From contig AP031357.1 of assembly GCA_037833965.1 (NCBI GenBank), positions 8,266,001 to 8,330,000 of the forward strand: DNA of 64,000 nucleotides, written 5' to 3'. Source of the stretch: Marchantia polymorpha subsp. ruderalis. Its lineage: Eukaryota > Streptophyta > Marchantiopsida > Marchantiales > Marchantiaceae. The position numbers and the translations under genes are program-made. This document shows positions 24,766 through 37,184 of the stretch, in pieces. The stretch's first letter is position 1. Each line of letters begins with the position of its first letter. The notes below the pieces were generated by a model. It saw only the letters and a list, made by a program, of their open reading frames with translations, did not search any database and had not been told where the DNA came from.

Positions 24766-26500
24766 GTAATTTAACAGTTTCTGTTGAATTATTCTCAAGC
24801 AATATGACGTCAAGTAATTTTGCCACAAATATGAACATTTTTTTATCTTGATAAATCTTTCCACATATTTATTGCTAACATGTGAATGCATCATAAATCT
24901 AGACTAGCAAGTATATAGTTGATACTAATTTTATTTAGATAACAAAAGATATATACACATTGGGAATATGAATTTCCCTGTGCATTATGCATACTTCACT
25001 TTTATAGATTCCAAGTGATTAAAAAATTTTGAGTGAAGTTTTTAAAATTTTTAATCTTAATAGTGTATAAAATAAATGTATGAATTCTTACAGCTTTCAT
25101 TTCTTGATCACATGCATGATTTATGCTGTTAAGTTTTATATATATCACAAATATTATTTTTTAATGTGTCTAAAATATGTTGCTGAATCTTCATAAAATC
25201 TCAAAAAATTTGCCAAAAAGCTCTCATTGATACAAATTTTCCATCAATGAGACGAAGGGTGTAAACATCAAACCGAAAAAATTTAATTACAATTAGAATG
25301 ATTTTGGCCTATTTTTAGATAAAGTTGGTCACTTCAATCAAAATGCAAAACTTATTCATGGCATAAAATATAAAAAAACACCAACATTACGGAATTTTCA
25401 TGTAACCCCACATTTATTAATTGATCAAGCATAAATATAACATAAATATAATAATAACATAATAATGGACCTTTTGAATTCATCCGAATCAAAATATTTA
25501 GCATCCACTTACTTTTTAAACAATTAAGTTTAACATTAATGATGGTACCAAACTCAAGTATTGAAACGTGTAAAATTTTTCACGTTAAGATTCAAATTCA
25601 ATTCAAAATAAAAATACATATATAATAAAAATAAAAAAATGGTATTCAATGTACATGTTTGTGATTCAGGTTATACTTTCCACTTGTCAGAACTTACTGT
25701 CTCCATATTCTTTGAGGTCCTCTCTTTCGATCTTATTCCATCTCACTTTTGTACAGACGTCTCGCCCCGATCCACTTGTCTCTTCAGCACCCGGTCTCGT
25801 GACGTCACCTCATGGCGGCAAATGAACTCGCAACGCAACGCGCTCTTAGATTTATCAAAATTCGATTGCTGGATTATGTGCCTTGGATTCTTCCGCAACG
25901 AGTGTGAGGCTCGATGGGTCTTCACCATCGTCTTGGCACTTTGACCGACCGACGCCAGTTCTGTCCTCTTCGAGAACTCATGACAGTACAAAACTCTTCC
26001 TCACGCACCCTTCCCTCGCCAGCGTAGCTTCCACCGACTGACCGACTGAGGTCCGAGGGAGAGGATGTCAGTCATCAACTAACCTCAAGTCCTACTCACG
26101 AGACTAATGAGAGACCGCGAGACAGGCCAGAAGCACATTTCGAGTGTGAATCAGAAGATTTTTTGGGATAAACGCTGGCAGATAAGCCTAAGGTCCTGAG
26201 GTGTGACTAAAAAGCAGCTTTAGGAAAGGTTGGTCTGTTGTAGTTTGGTCTGGTCTGGCCTCTAAAGTGCTTCACTCACTAACAGGCTTTGAGGCGGCAA
26301 GGGCGAAGGGTAGTTCTGATAGAGTGTTCACATCGGAGGTTTTGGCACCGAGCATTTGGATGATTGTATATTTTGATAGCTCCTCCCTCCCGTGCACAGT
26401 TTGAACTTTCTGTCAGACTTCGGCGGCTGCGTTTCTGGGCGATTGTGTGATTGAGAATTCTGGTGGTGGTAGTGCTCGGGAGGTGGGTTAGAGAACTCCG

Positions 26501-28178
26501 ATGGGTGAGAATCGGAGTAAGATTTTGATTATCGGTGGTACGGGATGGATAGGTAGGTACTTTGTCAAAGCCAGTGCAGCTGCGGGCCATCAGACATTTG
26601 CCCTCATCAGACCACAGACCCTCTCGAATCCTGGAACTGAAAAGGCTGCTCTCCTCGAGGATTTTAAAATCCTCGGAATCACGCTTTTGGAGGTGGGGCA
26701 TTGATAACCGATAGATCTCGCATCATATTGTAATTGCAGTTTCTTCTCTGAATTTGGCATTTGATCATTCTCATCCTGATCGATCAGAAAGGAGCTCAGC
26801 GAGCATCCGGAGCACTCCGGGAGAATCATGTCAGAAATTCTTTTTCCGGAGACGGCTAGGTACCTTAGATTTCAGCTCACTCTAGTCGGTGCCAATCTCT
26901 GATCTATTTTGCAGGGCTCTCTCGACGATCATGCGAGCTTGGTGGATGCTCTGAAACAAGTGGATGTAGTGATTTCAGCTGTATCCCATCCCGAAGAGCA
27001 GTTCCCCTTGATAGAGGCCATCAAAGAAGCTGGAACTATCAAGGTGCAGCGTAATTCCACCTTCTTCTACTAACAATGCCCCCTAAGGAAGAAGTGTCCA
27101 TCGCAGCAAGAAGTTGTCTTTTTTATTCGTCTTCTTCCAAGGAACAGAATGAACTCAATTGGTGCTGCTGTAGCAGCAATATCAGAGCCAGCTGCCTTTG
27201 TTGCTGAGAAGTTTGACTTGAATACGATCTAAATCTTCTTCGCCTCGTGTTTCAGAGGTTCTTCCCCTCTGAGTATGGACTGGACGCCGACAGGGTAACC
27301 CTGTTGCCACCAGTGCAAAATGCCATTGGGATCAAGAGCAGAGTCCGGAGAGCGATTGAGCAAGCTGGGATTCCTTTCACCATTGCCACCAACACTGCTT
27401 TCGCGTCCATTTTTCTCGATCATTTTTGGCATTGGGACTACGAGACTCTACCCAGGGACAAGGTGGAGTTCTTTGGTGATGGAGAAGGCAGAGGTACATG
27501 CAGATCAGGCATTGATTAGAAGTCTGTCTGAGTTGAGAAAGTTTCAGCGTTCGAGAGATATTAGAGAGAACAGTGATCGATCTATCTATCGAGCTCGAGA
27601 GGACGAGCCGTCGTGTTGAAGCCTCGATGGAGCAGATTTAGCCGATGCATTCACTTCAGAATGCTTACTAATCATGAGGCTGTTCTCGCAGTTTCTTTCG
27701 TTTACGAGCAAGATATTGCAAAGTTTGTCATCAAGGCCGTGGATGATCCTCGAACGCTGAACAAGGTTCTCTGCATCCGGCCCAAACTCAACTTTCTGTC
27801 TCCCAAGCACGTCGTCTCTCTCTGGGAGCAGAAACTCGGTCACACTCTCGAGAAGACCTATCTCTCAGCCGAAGACATGCTCAAGAAGATTGCAGGTGAG
27901 CAGGTTGGCTGTGTTAGTTTCAAAGCTCTGCCTCGCAGTCTTCATCTTGCCTTCACAACCTACTAATCAACGAGAGGGTGGACACGTTCTTTGCAGGGCC
28001 AGAAGGTGCTGCGGTGGTGGGCCACTACACGCCCAACATTATGCTCGCCATTCGATACGCAATGTTCGCCAAGGGAGAAATGGACCTTGAACCGCTTGCA
28101 CACGAAGTGGAGGCCGCCGACCTGTATCCGGACGTTCAGTACAAAACAGTCGAGGAGTTTCTGGAGAGTAGCAAATGA
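26501..28178 (+). CDS. PCBER/isoflavone-reductase-like NADPH reductase, 5 exons
   Basis: NmrA-type short-chain dehydrogenase of the pinoresinol-lariciresinol / isoflavone / phenylcoumaran benzylic ether reductase group, predicted to be a cytosolic NADPH-dependent reductase of phenylpropanoid compounds. The exact substrate is not decidable here. Exons: 26501-26692, 26915-27043, 27256-27493, 27692-27895, 27997-28178; all GT-AG with matching phases, giving 314 aa, the usual size. The NADPH-binding loop GGTGWIG is at residues 12-18, RFFPSEYG at 108-115, and KSRVRRAIE starts at Lys134, the position of the catalytic Lys known in PCBER. No transit or signal peptide is seen. The gene is tail-to-tail with the peroxidase gene, with 581 bp between stop codons. 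A 20-bp perfect palindrome (26656-26675) lies within exon 1. Confidence 0.94.
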
Positions 28179-28759
28179 AGGTTATAATTGACGGTTTTTA
28201 TGGTCTGGGTGACTCGCACGAAGACAAATTCCCCACCTCAGAAGAGTTCTTCACAGAGTTTTCGGTTTTCATGTATTCTTTCGAGTTTCATGTAATCTCA
28301 TTTACGTAAGAAACATAAACCATTTATTATAAATGCTGATGAAAATCAGAGCCATCTTTTCCCCCATTCTGTTGTGCTGAATCATCTGTGTTCTCTTCAA
28401 GCATTACTCAAAATCACAACAACAGCGCAAGTGTGATAATAATTGAGACTGTTTTTCGAGCATAATGGGAACATAAATCGTTTTATTGTTTTGGATCACA
28501 AATCGCAATCTTCCGAATGAAATAACGGGCAAGTGTAGATGACATCACATTCGCAGATTTTAGATGAAGGCCGGATGTCATATGTCAGTTGTGTACATGC
28601 TGATTAGATACACACTGGGCCAAATGTGGGCTGACATCAGATGGGTATGTCTGTCAGCCACGGCCCTTGCCCAAAAAATGGCTTCGATTCTAAATCTACA
28701 GGGGAATAATAAATTACAATCTCCTCTCTCTCTTTCCTCGAAGGAAGAGGAATCAATCA
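28179..28759. other. Shared 3' region of convergent reductase and peroxidase genes
   Basis: The 581 bp between the two stop codons must hold both 3' UTRs. Minus-strand polyadenylation hexamers (TTTATT on the plus strand) at 28482-28487 and 28323-28328 could serve the peroxidase. No clear AATAAA was seen for the reductase. No additional gene. Confidence 0.5.
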
Positions 28760-31139
28760 TCAGTTAATGAAGGCACAGTCTCTTCTGATCTCAGCATCCG
28801 GTCCTGGAATTGTCTTCACATTGAGAGTGCCCAGCTTCATCATGGTCGCCACGAAATCTCGGTACCAGAGAGTCTGATTCGCAGCGTACGCGTTGACTCC
28901 CGGTCTGGTGCGGGGGTCCTCGAAGAGAGCCTGATCCGATTCGAGCACTCCCTCGCGGTTCTGCAAGTTGTGGAAGAACGCGTTATCGAAATCCTCAGGC
29001 GTGGTGTTGTCCAAATTGCCCACGATCAGAGGGTCCACTCCGATCGGGCACACTCCGAACATGGACTCCTCTGCAGTGGCGTTCAGAATGGGGTCCACCT
29101 TGCTCGTGGTCGAGTAGTTGTACACTCGGTAATCGAACTCTGAACAATGTGCAAATCCTATGGTATGCCCCCCTGCATCCATCACCCGCCCAAAGTCCCG
29201 ACCCAATCCAGCAGTCAGCAACCTCGCTGAACCTCACACTCGTTCCACATCTCAGCAAAATCCAATTTTTCTTAAAGTGCATGAAAAATTCAGCGCGTTG
29301 CGTTAGATTGTCGGTTGACTAGTCCCTGGACTCGAACGACCTCAGATTCATGCATTTCTCCAGTTACTGCTCAGAATCGGACTTACAATCTATCAGCTGC
29401 TTGCTTGCTTTACAGAGAGACAGAAAGAAAAAGAATGAATGCACGTACCGAGAAGAGCGAGCATCTCTTGGGAGCTGAAGTTTTGGCTGGCGAAATTGGC
29501 GATGAGCTTGTCCATGGGGTCTCTGGCACGCGGAAGAACTGCTATCGCGTCTTCGGCTCTCGACGTCCTACCGTCCAGTCTGCCATACAGGGGTTCATAT
29601 CTGGGCCCCCCTGCCTGCACATCACAGACCTCGACGTCACTGTCTCGTCCAACTTTCGGTCGGCGAAACTTGATCATTTCATGCACGATTGATGGACTCG
29701 AAGGATCAACTGATCTCAGTTTTATGTGCATCAATCCCAGATTCCTACAATAGGACAAAGACTGTAAAGTGCTTTATACCCACGACTCATCAAAGGGAAT
29801 TCTCAATCTGAATGGTAATTGAGCTCATTAACATCCCAAAACGATGTGGGATGTGTTTACGTCCGGATTGGAGGCCAAGCCCTTCACATGGCCAGTGGGT
29901 GAATGACCAGTGAGAGATATGAGACATGTTGAGGAGCAATTTGAAGCCGACATTAGAGCCATCCGGGCACAGAATGTATTCATTCGTGTTCAGAATTTTA
30001 TCAGACGGAGTCCACAACTGCAGTTCTTCCTCCAGACACGGATGATCAACCGACCGAGCTCGGTCGATAAGTCATGGGCTCAGAAGCACCGGGACTAGAC
30101 CTTGGCCTGATGTTGAAGCAGAATCATCTGGAAAATCTCATGGAAAGCAAAGCGCTACCAAGATTTGGGAAGGGACTCAAGGGGTCTGGGTCAAATCAGC
30201 GAGTCCATTCAGACTGTGACAGTCAATGGAGAAGCTCAGGAGTCACTAGGACTAAGACCCTGGACCAACGTCGAGAAAGGACTGACTTTGGACCGACTCG
30301 AGGAGAGCAAAATCCTGCCACATTTGCGAGAGTCATGGCATCTGGGCCTCTTCAGCAGGTCAGCTTCAGATTGTGACAGTCAGAGCAGAAGGAGACGTGG
30401 ATCCAATGTGAAGGGAGGAAGCTCCACAGTATGGGAAGGGATCGAGAACTCTTGCAGGATTAGCGCCCATTGGTGAACTGGCTGACCATTCTGGTGCGTC
30501 ATTGAACTGCTGAGGACGACAGAAGAGAATGCAAATGCGCACGTCCGTACCAGAATGATGAGGTCGCGGGTGACGAGAGTGATGAGGTCGGCGCAGGATA
30601 CAACTCCTGGACACACCTCCTCCACCGCCAGCTTGGCCTGAGTGATGGCATCGAATCCATCTCCAGACAGAGACAGATTTTCCTGCGCGTCCTTTTCCGC
30701 CTGATTCGTGTCGGTGGACATCAACATCACCGATGCATCACAGCCCTGCAACCATTTGGACACATTCTCAATGAGAGAGCTCATATATATGTCATCACAA
30801 GCTGGGCATAGCATTCTTCCTCTATCTCTCTCCACATTCTTGTTCTCAATGCTCTGGAATCATGGGACGAGCAGATACATGAAAGACATCTGCAAGCAGG
30901 ATTCGAGATCTTACTGCCACCCAGCAGTCATGGAAGTAAATTCGGAGAACCCCGGCAGCAACCACTGCCGAATTATTATACTTGTACCAAGAAGTGCGAG
31001 CTACGGTCGACTCGAGCTGCGGACAAGTCTGATCATAATAATCATTTCTCAGCACAGTGCTGAAATTTGCAGCCTGAGCCACACCGTGCATCAGTGCTAC
31101 GGCCCACACCACCAACACCGCATTCTCAAGCTTTAACAT
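28760..31139 (-). CDS. Class III secretory peroxidase, 4 exons
   Basis: Haem peroxidase of the plant secretory class III family, oxidising phenolics with hydrogen peroxide in the wall or vacuole. Exons (minus strand, coding order): 31139-30915, 30745-30551, 29614-29449, 29172-28760; GT-AG borders, matching phases, 332 aa, normal for the family. A signal peptide covers about residues 1-23. The mature protein starts near the YYDQTCP motif. Distal Arg66 and His70 lie in RIYFHDC, and the proximal haem-ligand His198 in GGHTIG. VVSCADL, ESDQAL and the C-terminal RRDCAFIN motif are present. The distal motif reads FHDCWV where most members have FHDCFV. The second intron is long (936 bp) and contains a 16-bp palindrome at 30051-30066. 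The gene is convergent with the PCBER-like reductase. Confidence 0.95.
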
Positions 31140-34100
31140 GGCGGCTGCCTGTCCCGCTTTTCACTGCTTCTTCCACCGCAACAGCAGCAGCAGCACTCGA
31201 ATATCCTCCAGATCAACAACCTCTCCGCAGGCGATTCCCCAATCCTACTGACAGCAAACGAACCTCTCCACAAGCCTGCCCTCCTCTCTCAATCACTCCT
31301 CAGTATCCTGCTCCAACCCAACGAATCCTCGAATGAATAAGCAAGGCTGTCTATTGAACCGCAGGTCTTCTTGAGCTTCGAAATTTGACAGTCGCATCTC
31401 AGGGAGGTGATTCTGCTGAGGGAGGGATATTGGGAATGTGGGTGCTATGCCAGAAGGTGGACAGAGAATGTTCAGGACTGGGTGGGGTTTTGCGGAACTG
31501 ACGCTGAATGTTGGCGACAGAACGGAGGGATAGGGGGGAGCTGAGAAGGTAGGATTCACAATTCCAAGATGATGGACACGTTGACATTTGTGGGAAGCCA
31601 GTGGCAGCAATGGCTGGAGGTCGGTCGGTCAGTCAGACAGTCAGTCAGCACAGTGCAGTCGAAGGAGTAGTATTAGTAGTAGTGGGGAGCACTTGGCATG
31701 AGCAAACGACGGGATGTCATAATGGCATCGAGGTTGACTCGATCGACATTGGATACGAGGTGGTGAGGGCAGCGCATCCCACGCTGTCACGCAGTAAAGC
31801 GAATAGAACACATCCGGCCTCTAGTCCCGACTTCCGATCTAAAGATATTTAGCACCCTGCCTCGAGTGCCCCCCACTCCAAATACTCCCACCCCATTTCT
31901 ATATCAGATAAGCCCAGCTCCCCAGCTCCCTGCATTCTTCCATCGCTGCACATGTGGACGGATTTCCTCGTCGACCGAGTCCAGCGCTGCTGAAAGGTGA
32001 CAAATCATTGGCAACCTTCTTGAATTACATGGTGCTGGAATTTCACCTTCTTCTGTATTTGAGGTCGCCGCACTGTGAGCATGCATGTGGTTCCAAGGAA
32101 GGAAGAGTGAGACACTGACTCCAGTGAAAGAGCCGGGGGATGCGTAATCCTATTGCTGCTGGTGCTGGTGCTGGCGGCAGGTGAAAGTCAACCGGCTTCT
32201 GAATTGGGAAAGCCTGGGTCAGAGATGGCTACATGGCTAAGGTGCACATCCCGTCCGGGGCCGACGAATCAGCTGACTGAGAACCTGAATCTCCCTATGG
32301 GTAACCCGAACCCGTGAAGAGATCCGCGCACTTGACTGTTTGCCTTTTCTCGGATGAGGTTGTTGAATCAGAAGGGAGCTGAGCATGCTGGCCTTCACCC
32401 GTCCTCGAGCAATGATTGCGCGGATTGGACACTCTCGTTCTGATGTGGAGGAGGAAGCCGGGGAATGGGGAATGGGAGTATGACAACATAACGAGGAGGA
32501 TAAATAATTATCATTTCTATCGGGCCATGATCCAGGACACAGTGAAAAGTGAATCAGATAAAAGGCTCGAGGGAAATCTTTGGCTACCTAGATCAGTATA
32601 AATTTGAGCTCTCGACGTCATGAGGCTAACGTGACCACGTCTGAACGTCCCTGGACCTTTCTCAGCATGCTCGGAGGGATGAACATCCATCCATCTGGTC
32701 TCACTCTGAGAGCTGAGAGTTCTGTCTCGCCGTCCAAGATTTTGCTTTCACTGTTCGGATATCTTCATGCACAAGGACGAAGTATGGCTCTACCTCCTTT
32801 CCTGTCAACCCCCATTCATTGTGGTTCACATCAACGCTCTTACCATGTTTCGAAATAATCATTAAATTAACATCATAATCGAGAAATTAATATCATTATT
32901 TGTTTCAAATGAACATTGAATAAATTTATTATTATTTACAGTTGAATATTTTTTTAAATTATCTTAGAAAAACTTACTAAGGTTATTAATCACACTGAGT
33001 GTGTAACTCCTTCCGCTTCCATTACGATTGAGGGCCTCTTGCCGTCATATTTATGAATATAACTCTTATCTGATTCTGTGTGACCGTGAACGCATCATTC
33101 GTCCAAACAGTGGCCTTTTGTTTTATTTTATTATTACATGATATCAAATGACCGGAATCTATATTAGTGGTTAACTTTAATTTATGTCCTTGCTTACAGT
33201 TCCTAGATTTTCAAGTTTGATAAGTTGACAAGCATAGAGGAACGTGAGTACAGCGCCACATCTCAAGATCCAGATTAAACAATCGATCCACTGCGGCGAC
33301 ACTAGAAATTGCTCGCTGGGCCTCGTCATGTGTGTAAGTTGTGGCCATGGAACGTTATAGAAAGTCGCCAATCGGCCGGGAGACTATTATGAACACATAC
33401 TAAGCTGAATCCATTCACCAGTTCAGTAACAGAGTCTAGTTTTCAAAAATCAACACACTCTAACATGTTCCAAAGACACTAGAATACATCTCTCATCATG
33501 ATCAATCGGGGATCTAAAACAGCGATCGATCTAAAAGCGATCAAAAACACATTCGTTTGAAGCTTGTCTTAATGAACACGCATAACATTTGTGAAAGTAT
33601 ATGTAGAAACTTAACTACTTATTATTATCATTGAGTGTCCGATCACAGAAGGAATAATAAGATTTGATCAAGTTTCAAATGAGATGAAATTCAAGCTACT
33701 GCCTTGCAGGTTTTTTTAAAAAAAAGAATTGCAGTTTAGTGACCTGTATGATTCAACATGTAAAATTATCAGTGACACATATTTAAGGTTTTCTCTTACT
33801 ATATCATGTGTTTTTCGATGTGGGATGTAACCCAACAAGACGAAAAAAAAAATTTCTCTATGTAAGTTGTGTGTTTACTTGATTTCTTCACCTGAAACAA
33901 ATTAAATGCACTAGGTTGTCATACGGGCTTCCTAAAAAAAATCCCAAGAAAATTGAATAATGAGTATGAATGGAAAACGAATTTCAAAGTACATCTAAGT
34001 ATCTAAGTATTACATATCGAGGTAAATTTTATTTTAAAATAAAAAATATATCAAAATGACCTATAAATTAAAATTGTTGTTATTTGATTCCAATATTACA

Positions 34101-35838
34101 TGTTTGATGTTGTGTCAGTTATAAAAATTGTGAGCATATTCTTTATTTCATGATATCGTAATATTCAAAATCCCGTTGACCTTTATTGTAAATAAGTCCC
34201 ACACTCATGAAGTGAGTTGTCTACATGAAACTATGCAGTATTCACTTTGCAGCTTGTGAGAATCTCGAGTCAAAAAATTTATATTCGCGAGGTAAAAGAA
34301 ATCAAATTTCATATTTCAAGTTATGGATGACTGAAAAATTTATAAATGTTTATTATATAAAATATAATATACATTTATTCATAATGATTGATTTCGAACT
34401 CTGACCATGACTCTTGCTATCCACTTGTCCATGATGGATTATGTACGTAAATGCATGCCGCGGTTGCACTTTCGAGAGTCGACTGTACTCATAACAGTCG
34501 ACCGTACTGGGCCTGGGGGTTCCCCGATGTCCATGGTAGGGGACGCAGTCTATAGACTGCTGGGCTCAGTCAAAACTTGTTAGATGTTTCCTATACTCTT
34601 CGTATTGTTTCCTATTCTCATTTCTCGCCGCTTAGACATGTTGGAATGACATCTTTCGACCCCGTCTTGGGCAATGTCCGTTACTGCGTCCGCTCACCGA
34701 GAAAGTCGGATGGATGGATGGATGGAACTTGAGGATATTGCACGTGCTGTGCGACTTGTTTCTATGACAAGGCTGACGGGGCTAGCCTCTTGTTCCAGAG
34801 TGTGCTCCCATAGTTTTTGCTATGCACGTGCCACCCTGTTCATCACAAAAGTGCCCCATTGCAAGTGACGATCATGCGCGCACGAGTCAAGCACATCTCC
34901 ATGAACATGGTGCTCTAATTGTAAAGCAACATCGTAAAGCGTTATGATATGCGACTGATGCTAAACTGGCATGTCCACCCTTACTCCACAAATTTCAAAA
35001 AAGGACATGAATATGGATTTGTCTTTCATAAGAATTATTATCATTTTTTAATAGAGACGTCATGGCCATATTATGTCTCTTAGTTTCCCCTTTAACAGTC
35101 ACCTGGATGAGATGTTAAAGTCTTCTTGGCGAATAGGACAATTTCACCATATTTTGCAGAGCGTTTTTGGGTGTATTCAACTTTTCCTTGTTATATTTGA
35201 TTTCATCTACTTATTGTTGCAGCAATTTCTTATCTAATTGCATATTTATCTAAACGTGCAGTTTAGATCAAGAGGATTTTTTTCCTCACAACCATCATTT
35301 CTTCGCCAAATTTAAAAGTTCTGCCTTGTCTTCATCATTATGAGTGTAATATCAATTTCAATGTAACAAAAACTTATATAAATTCATTGACAAGTTGAGT
35401 ATGGAGTATGGCAGTCTACCAAATCATAAATTTGAGGTTGATTAAGTGTTTATAAAGAGATGAGAATATGAATATTTCAAATGGAAAGAATTTTATTAAG
35501 CAATTAATTTACTCAAGCAAGGTTAATCAACACACAAATCAATATACTAAAGTAGTTTTACAAAATTTATAATTCAATTTTTAATTTATGTTTTTTGCAT
35601 ATGCTGATTATTCATAAATTACTCTAGCTAATACCTGCAAGTATAGATTTAATTCCGACTATTACCTCCTTGCTCATATGAACTTCTAGTTGCATAGGAA
35701 GAGCGAACTTACTTCAACAAATCCATTAAACAATTTTCTTTATGCAAAGATGATGGTTTACTAGATATATATTTTAGAGGATGTATATTCATTGACCTAT
35801 CAAAATTATCTGTTATATGTTTACAATAACCGGGATGC
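31140..35838. other. Peroxidase upstream region and AT-rich spacer
   Basis: The first part (31.1-32.8 kb) is GC-moderate and must include the peroxidase promoter. It contains pyrimidine-rich and GCTG-type simple sequence but no recognised gene. From about 32.85 kb it turns AT-rich, especially 33.7-34.4 kb and 35.0-35.8 kb. A GGAT simple repeat lies at about 34708-34723 and small palindromes at about 34475-34503 and 34546-34559. No RNA gene or transposase was found. Confidence 0.45.
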
Positions 35839-35896
35839 AATCAAATCATACTACGAACATTGAAAGCCTTTTAATGTTCGTTGACTATTTGATTTG
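35839..35896. repeat. Imperfect hairpin with about 24-bp arms
   Basis: The arms at about 35839-35861 and 35872-35896 pair with a central mismatched block; the innermost 9 bp (ACGAACATT / AATGTTCGT) and outer AATCAAAT are exact. The loop is about 10 nt. This could be a small MITE remnant or foldback. Confidence 0.6.
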
Positions 35897-37184
35897 AAGG
35901 TGGTGTTTTAGATTCCTATGCTACTGGGATCTAGCCTTATCTTCACTAACCGTATGCATCCATGTATTGTCTGCTATAATATTCACATTCTTTTCCTACA
36001 TTACTTCCTACCTTTTAAAACAGATCTTTACCTTTTTACAGGGACGCGGCGTTCATGTATACAGCGTTCCGTTTGCACACCGACTAGTGATATACGCATT
36101 TGTAGTGTAGCTTTCGAATGACGTGAAGATACCAAATTGCTCTAAACGAATACTCGATTGACACCACCGACACATCCAAGAGGATACAGTGTCTTTACAA
36201 TTATACCTATCTTTACAATTATACCTATGAGTCATCCACCTCGACGCAGGTAAGCAAATTATATCAAAAAGTTTCATCATTCGTTTTCTCCATCGACCTT
36301 TTCTTCCTGAAATTCCGCACAAAGTTATCCCAAAAGATTATTCAACTTGTAGCTTTGGTCCAAGATTCAACGGTAGCGCTATTTCTCAATTGATCTATTT
36401 TGCTACTCCGTACTGCCTTCCTTCCGAAGGAAAATACTTGCGATGTACTTCTTCTGGATGACATAAATGATCTGACCTTCAAACATTACCTCCATACACG
36501 TTTGGAAAGATCGGTTAGAAGACAAGACGACTGCCTTAGCAAGGCATGTGCTGTCTTTTGCTTATTCGATGTCGCCCGTAGAAAGGTGATGAGTGACGGG
36601 GCCAAAGTATATCCGATAATATTTGTCACTTTGTCAGTAACTGTAAAATCGTATCCGACTAACAAGATCCACCTCTATAGTCTACATACCAAGCATAGCT
36701 GTTACTATACTAGAACCGAGACATCCAATCTAGAGACATACCTAGCCTCCTTTGAGAGTGATACTGGAATGAGATTGGAACACAACATAGAGAAACTATC
36801 ATTAATAAGCACAGAGCGTACAGAATCTTTAGAAGTACCAACTCAGTAACAAAAATCTATGGCAGTTGAGTGGTGGGTGAGGACGATGTGGGATGAAGAT
36901 CTCAAAAGCGGGCGGACATCCTCAAATTTGAGAAAAGGCCTCATTGGTGTAGGTATCTAGAGTGATCACTGAATAAATTCTATCTTCCACGAAGATCCTG
37001 TGTCAAATAGATAAGTCGGTCCTCAACTAATATTATATACAAATCGCTTACAAATATCCTGATTGGTCAGAAATATTAGACTAGTGCAATTACTTACCTT
37101 CCAAGCTCTACTCGTCTCCTTCCTATTTGTAGTCCACAAATTACGCTGATAGGGTAATTGTTCTAAAAATTAATGACCCGTTCG
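35897..37184. other. Spacer downstream of ATXR2-like gene
   Basis: An open frame of 149 codons on the plus strand (36400-36849) has no recognisable motif, and I cannot support it as a gene. A 19-bp direct repeat (CTTTACAATTATACCTAT core) lies at about 36191-36229. The 3' UTR of the minus-strand ATXR2-like gene presumably lies just below 37185. Confidence 0.4.

Larger units (their letters stand above)
22697..26364. other. AT-rich spacer between transposase relic and reductase gene
   Basis: No gene recognised. It contains a CAT simple repeat at about 23262-23276, the 64-bp tandem duplication at 23867-23994, the hairpin at 24719-24765 and a strongly AT-rich stretch from about 24.8 to 25.65 kb. 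From 25.7 kb the sequence becomes GC-richer and leads into the promoter of the plus-strand reductase gene. A TATA-like word lies at about 26366-26374, roughly 130 bp before its start codon. Confidence 0.45.

Noticed and set aside
32450..32483. GGAATGGG-type short repeats
   Set aside because: Too short and imperfect to count as a meaningful repeat.
36400..36849. Plus-strand open frame of 149 codons
   Set aside because: No known motif and no neighbouring exons; kept only as a mention in the spacer entry.
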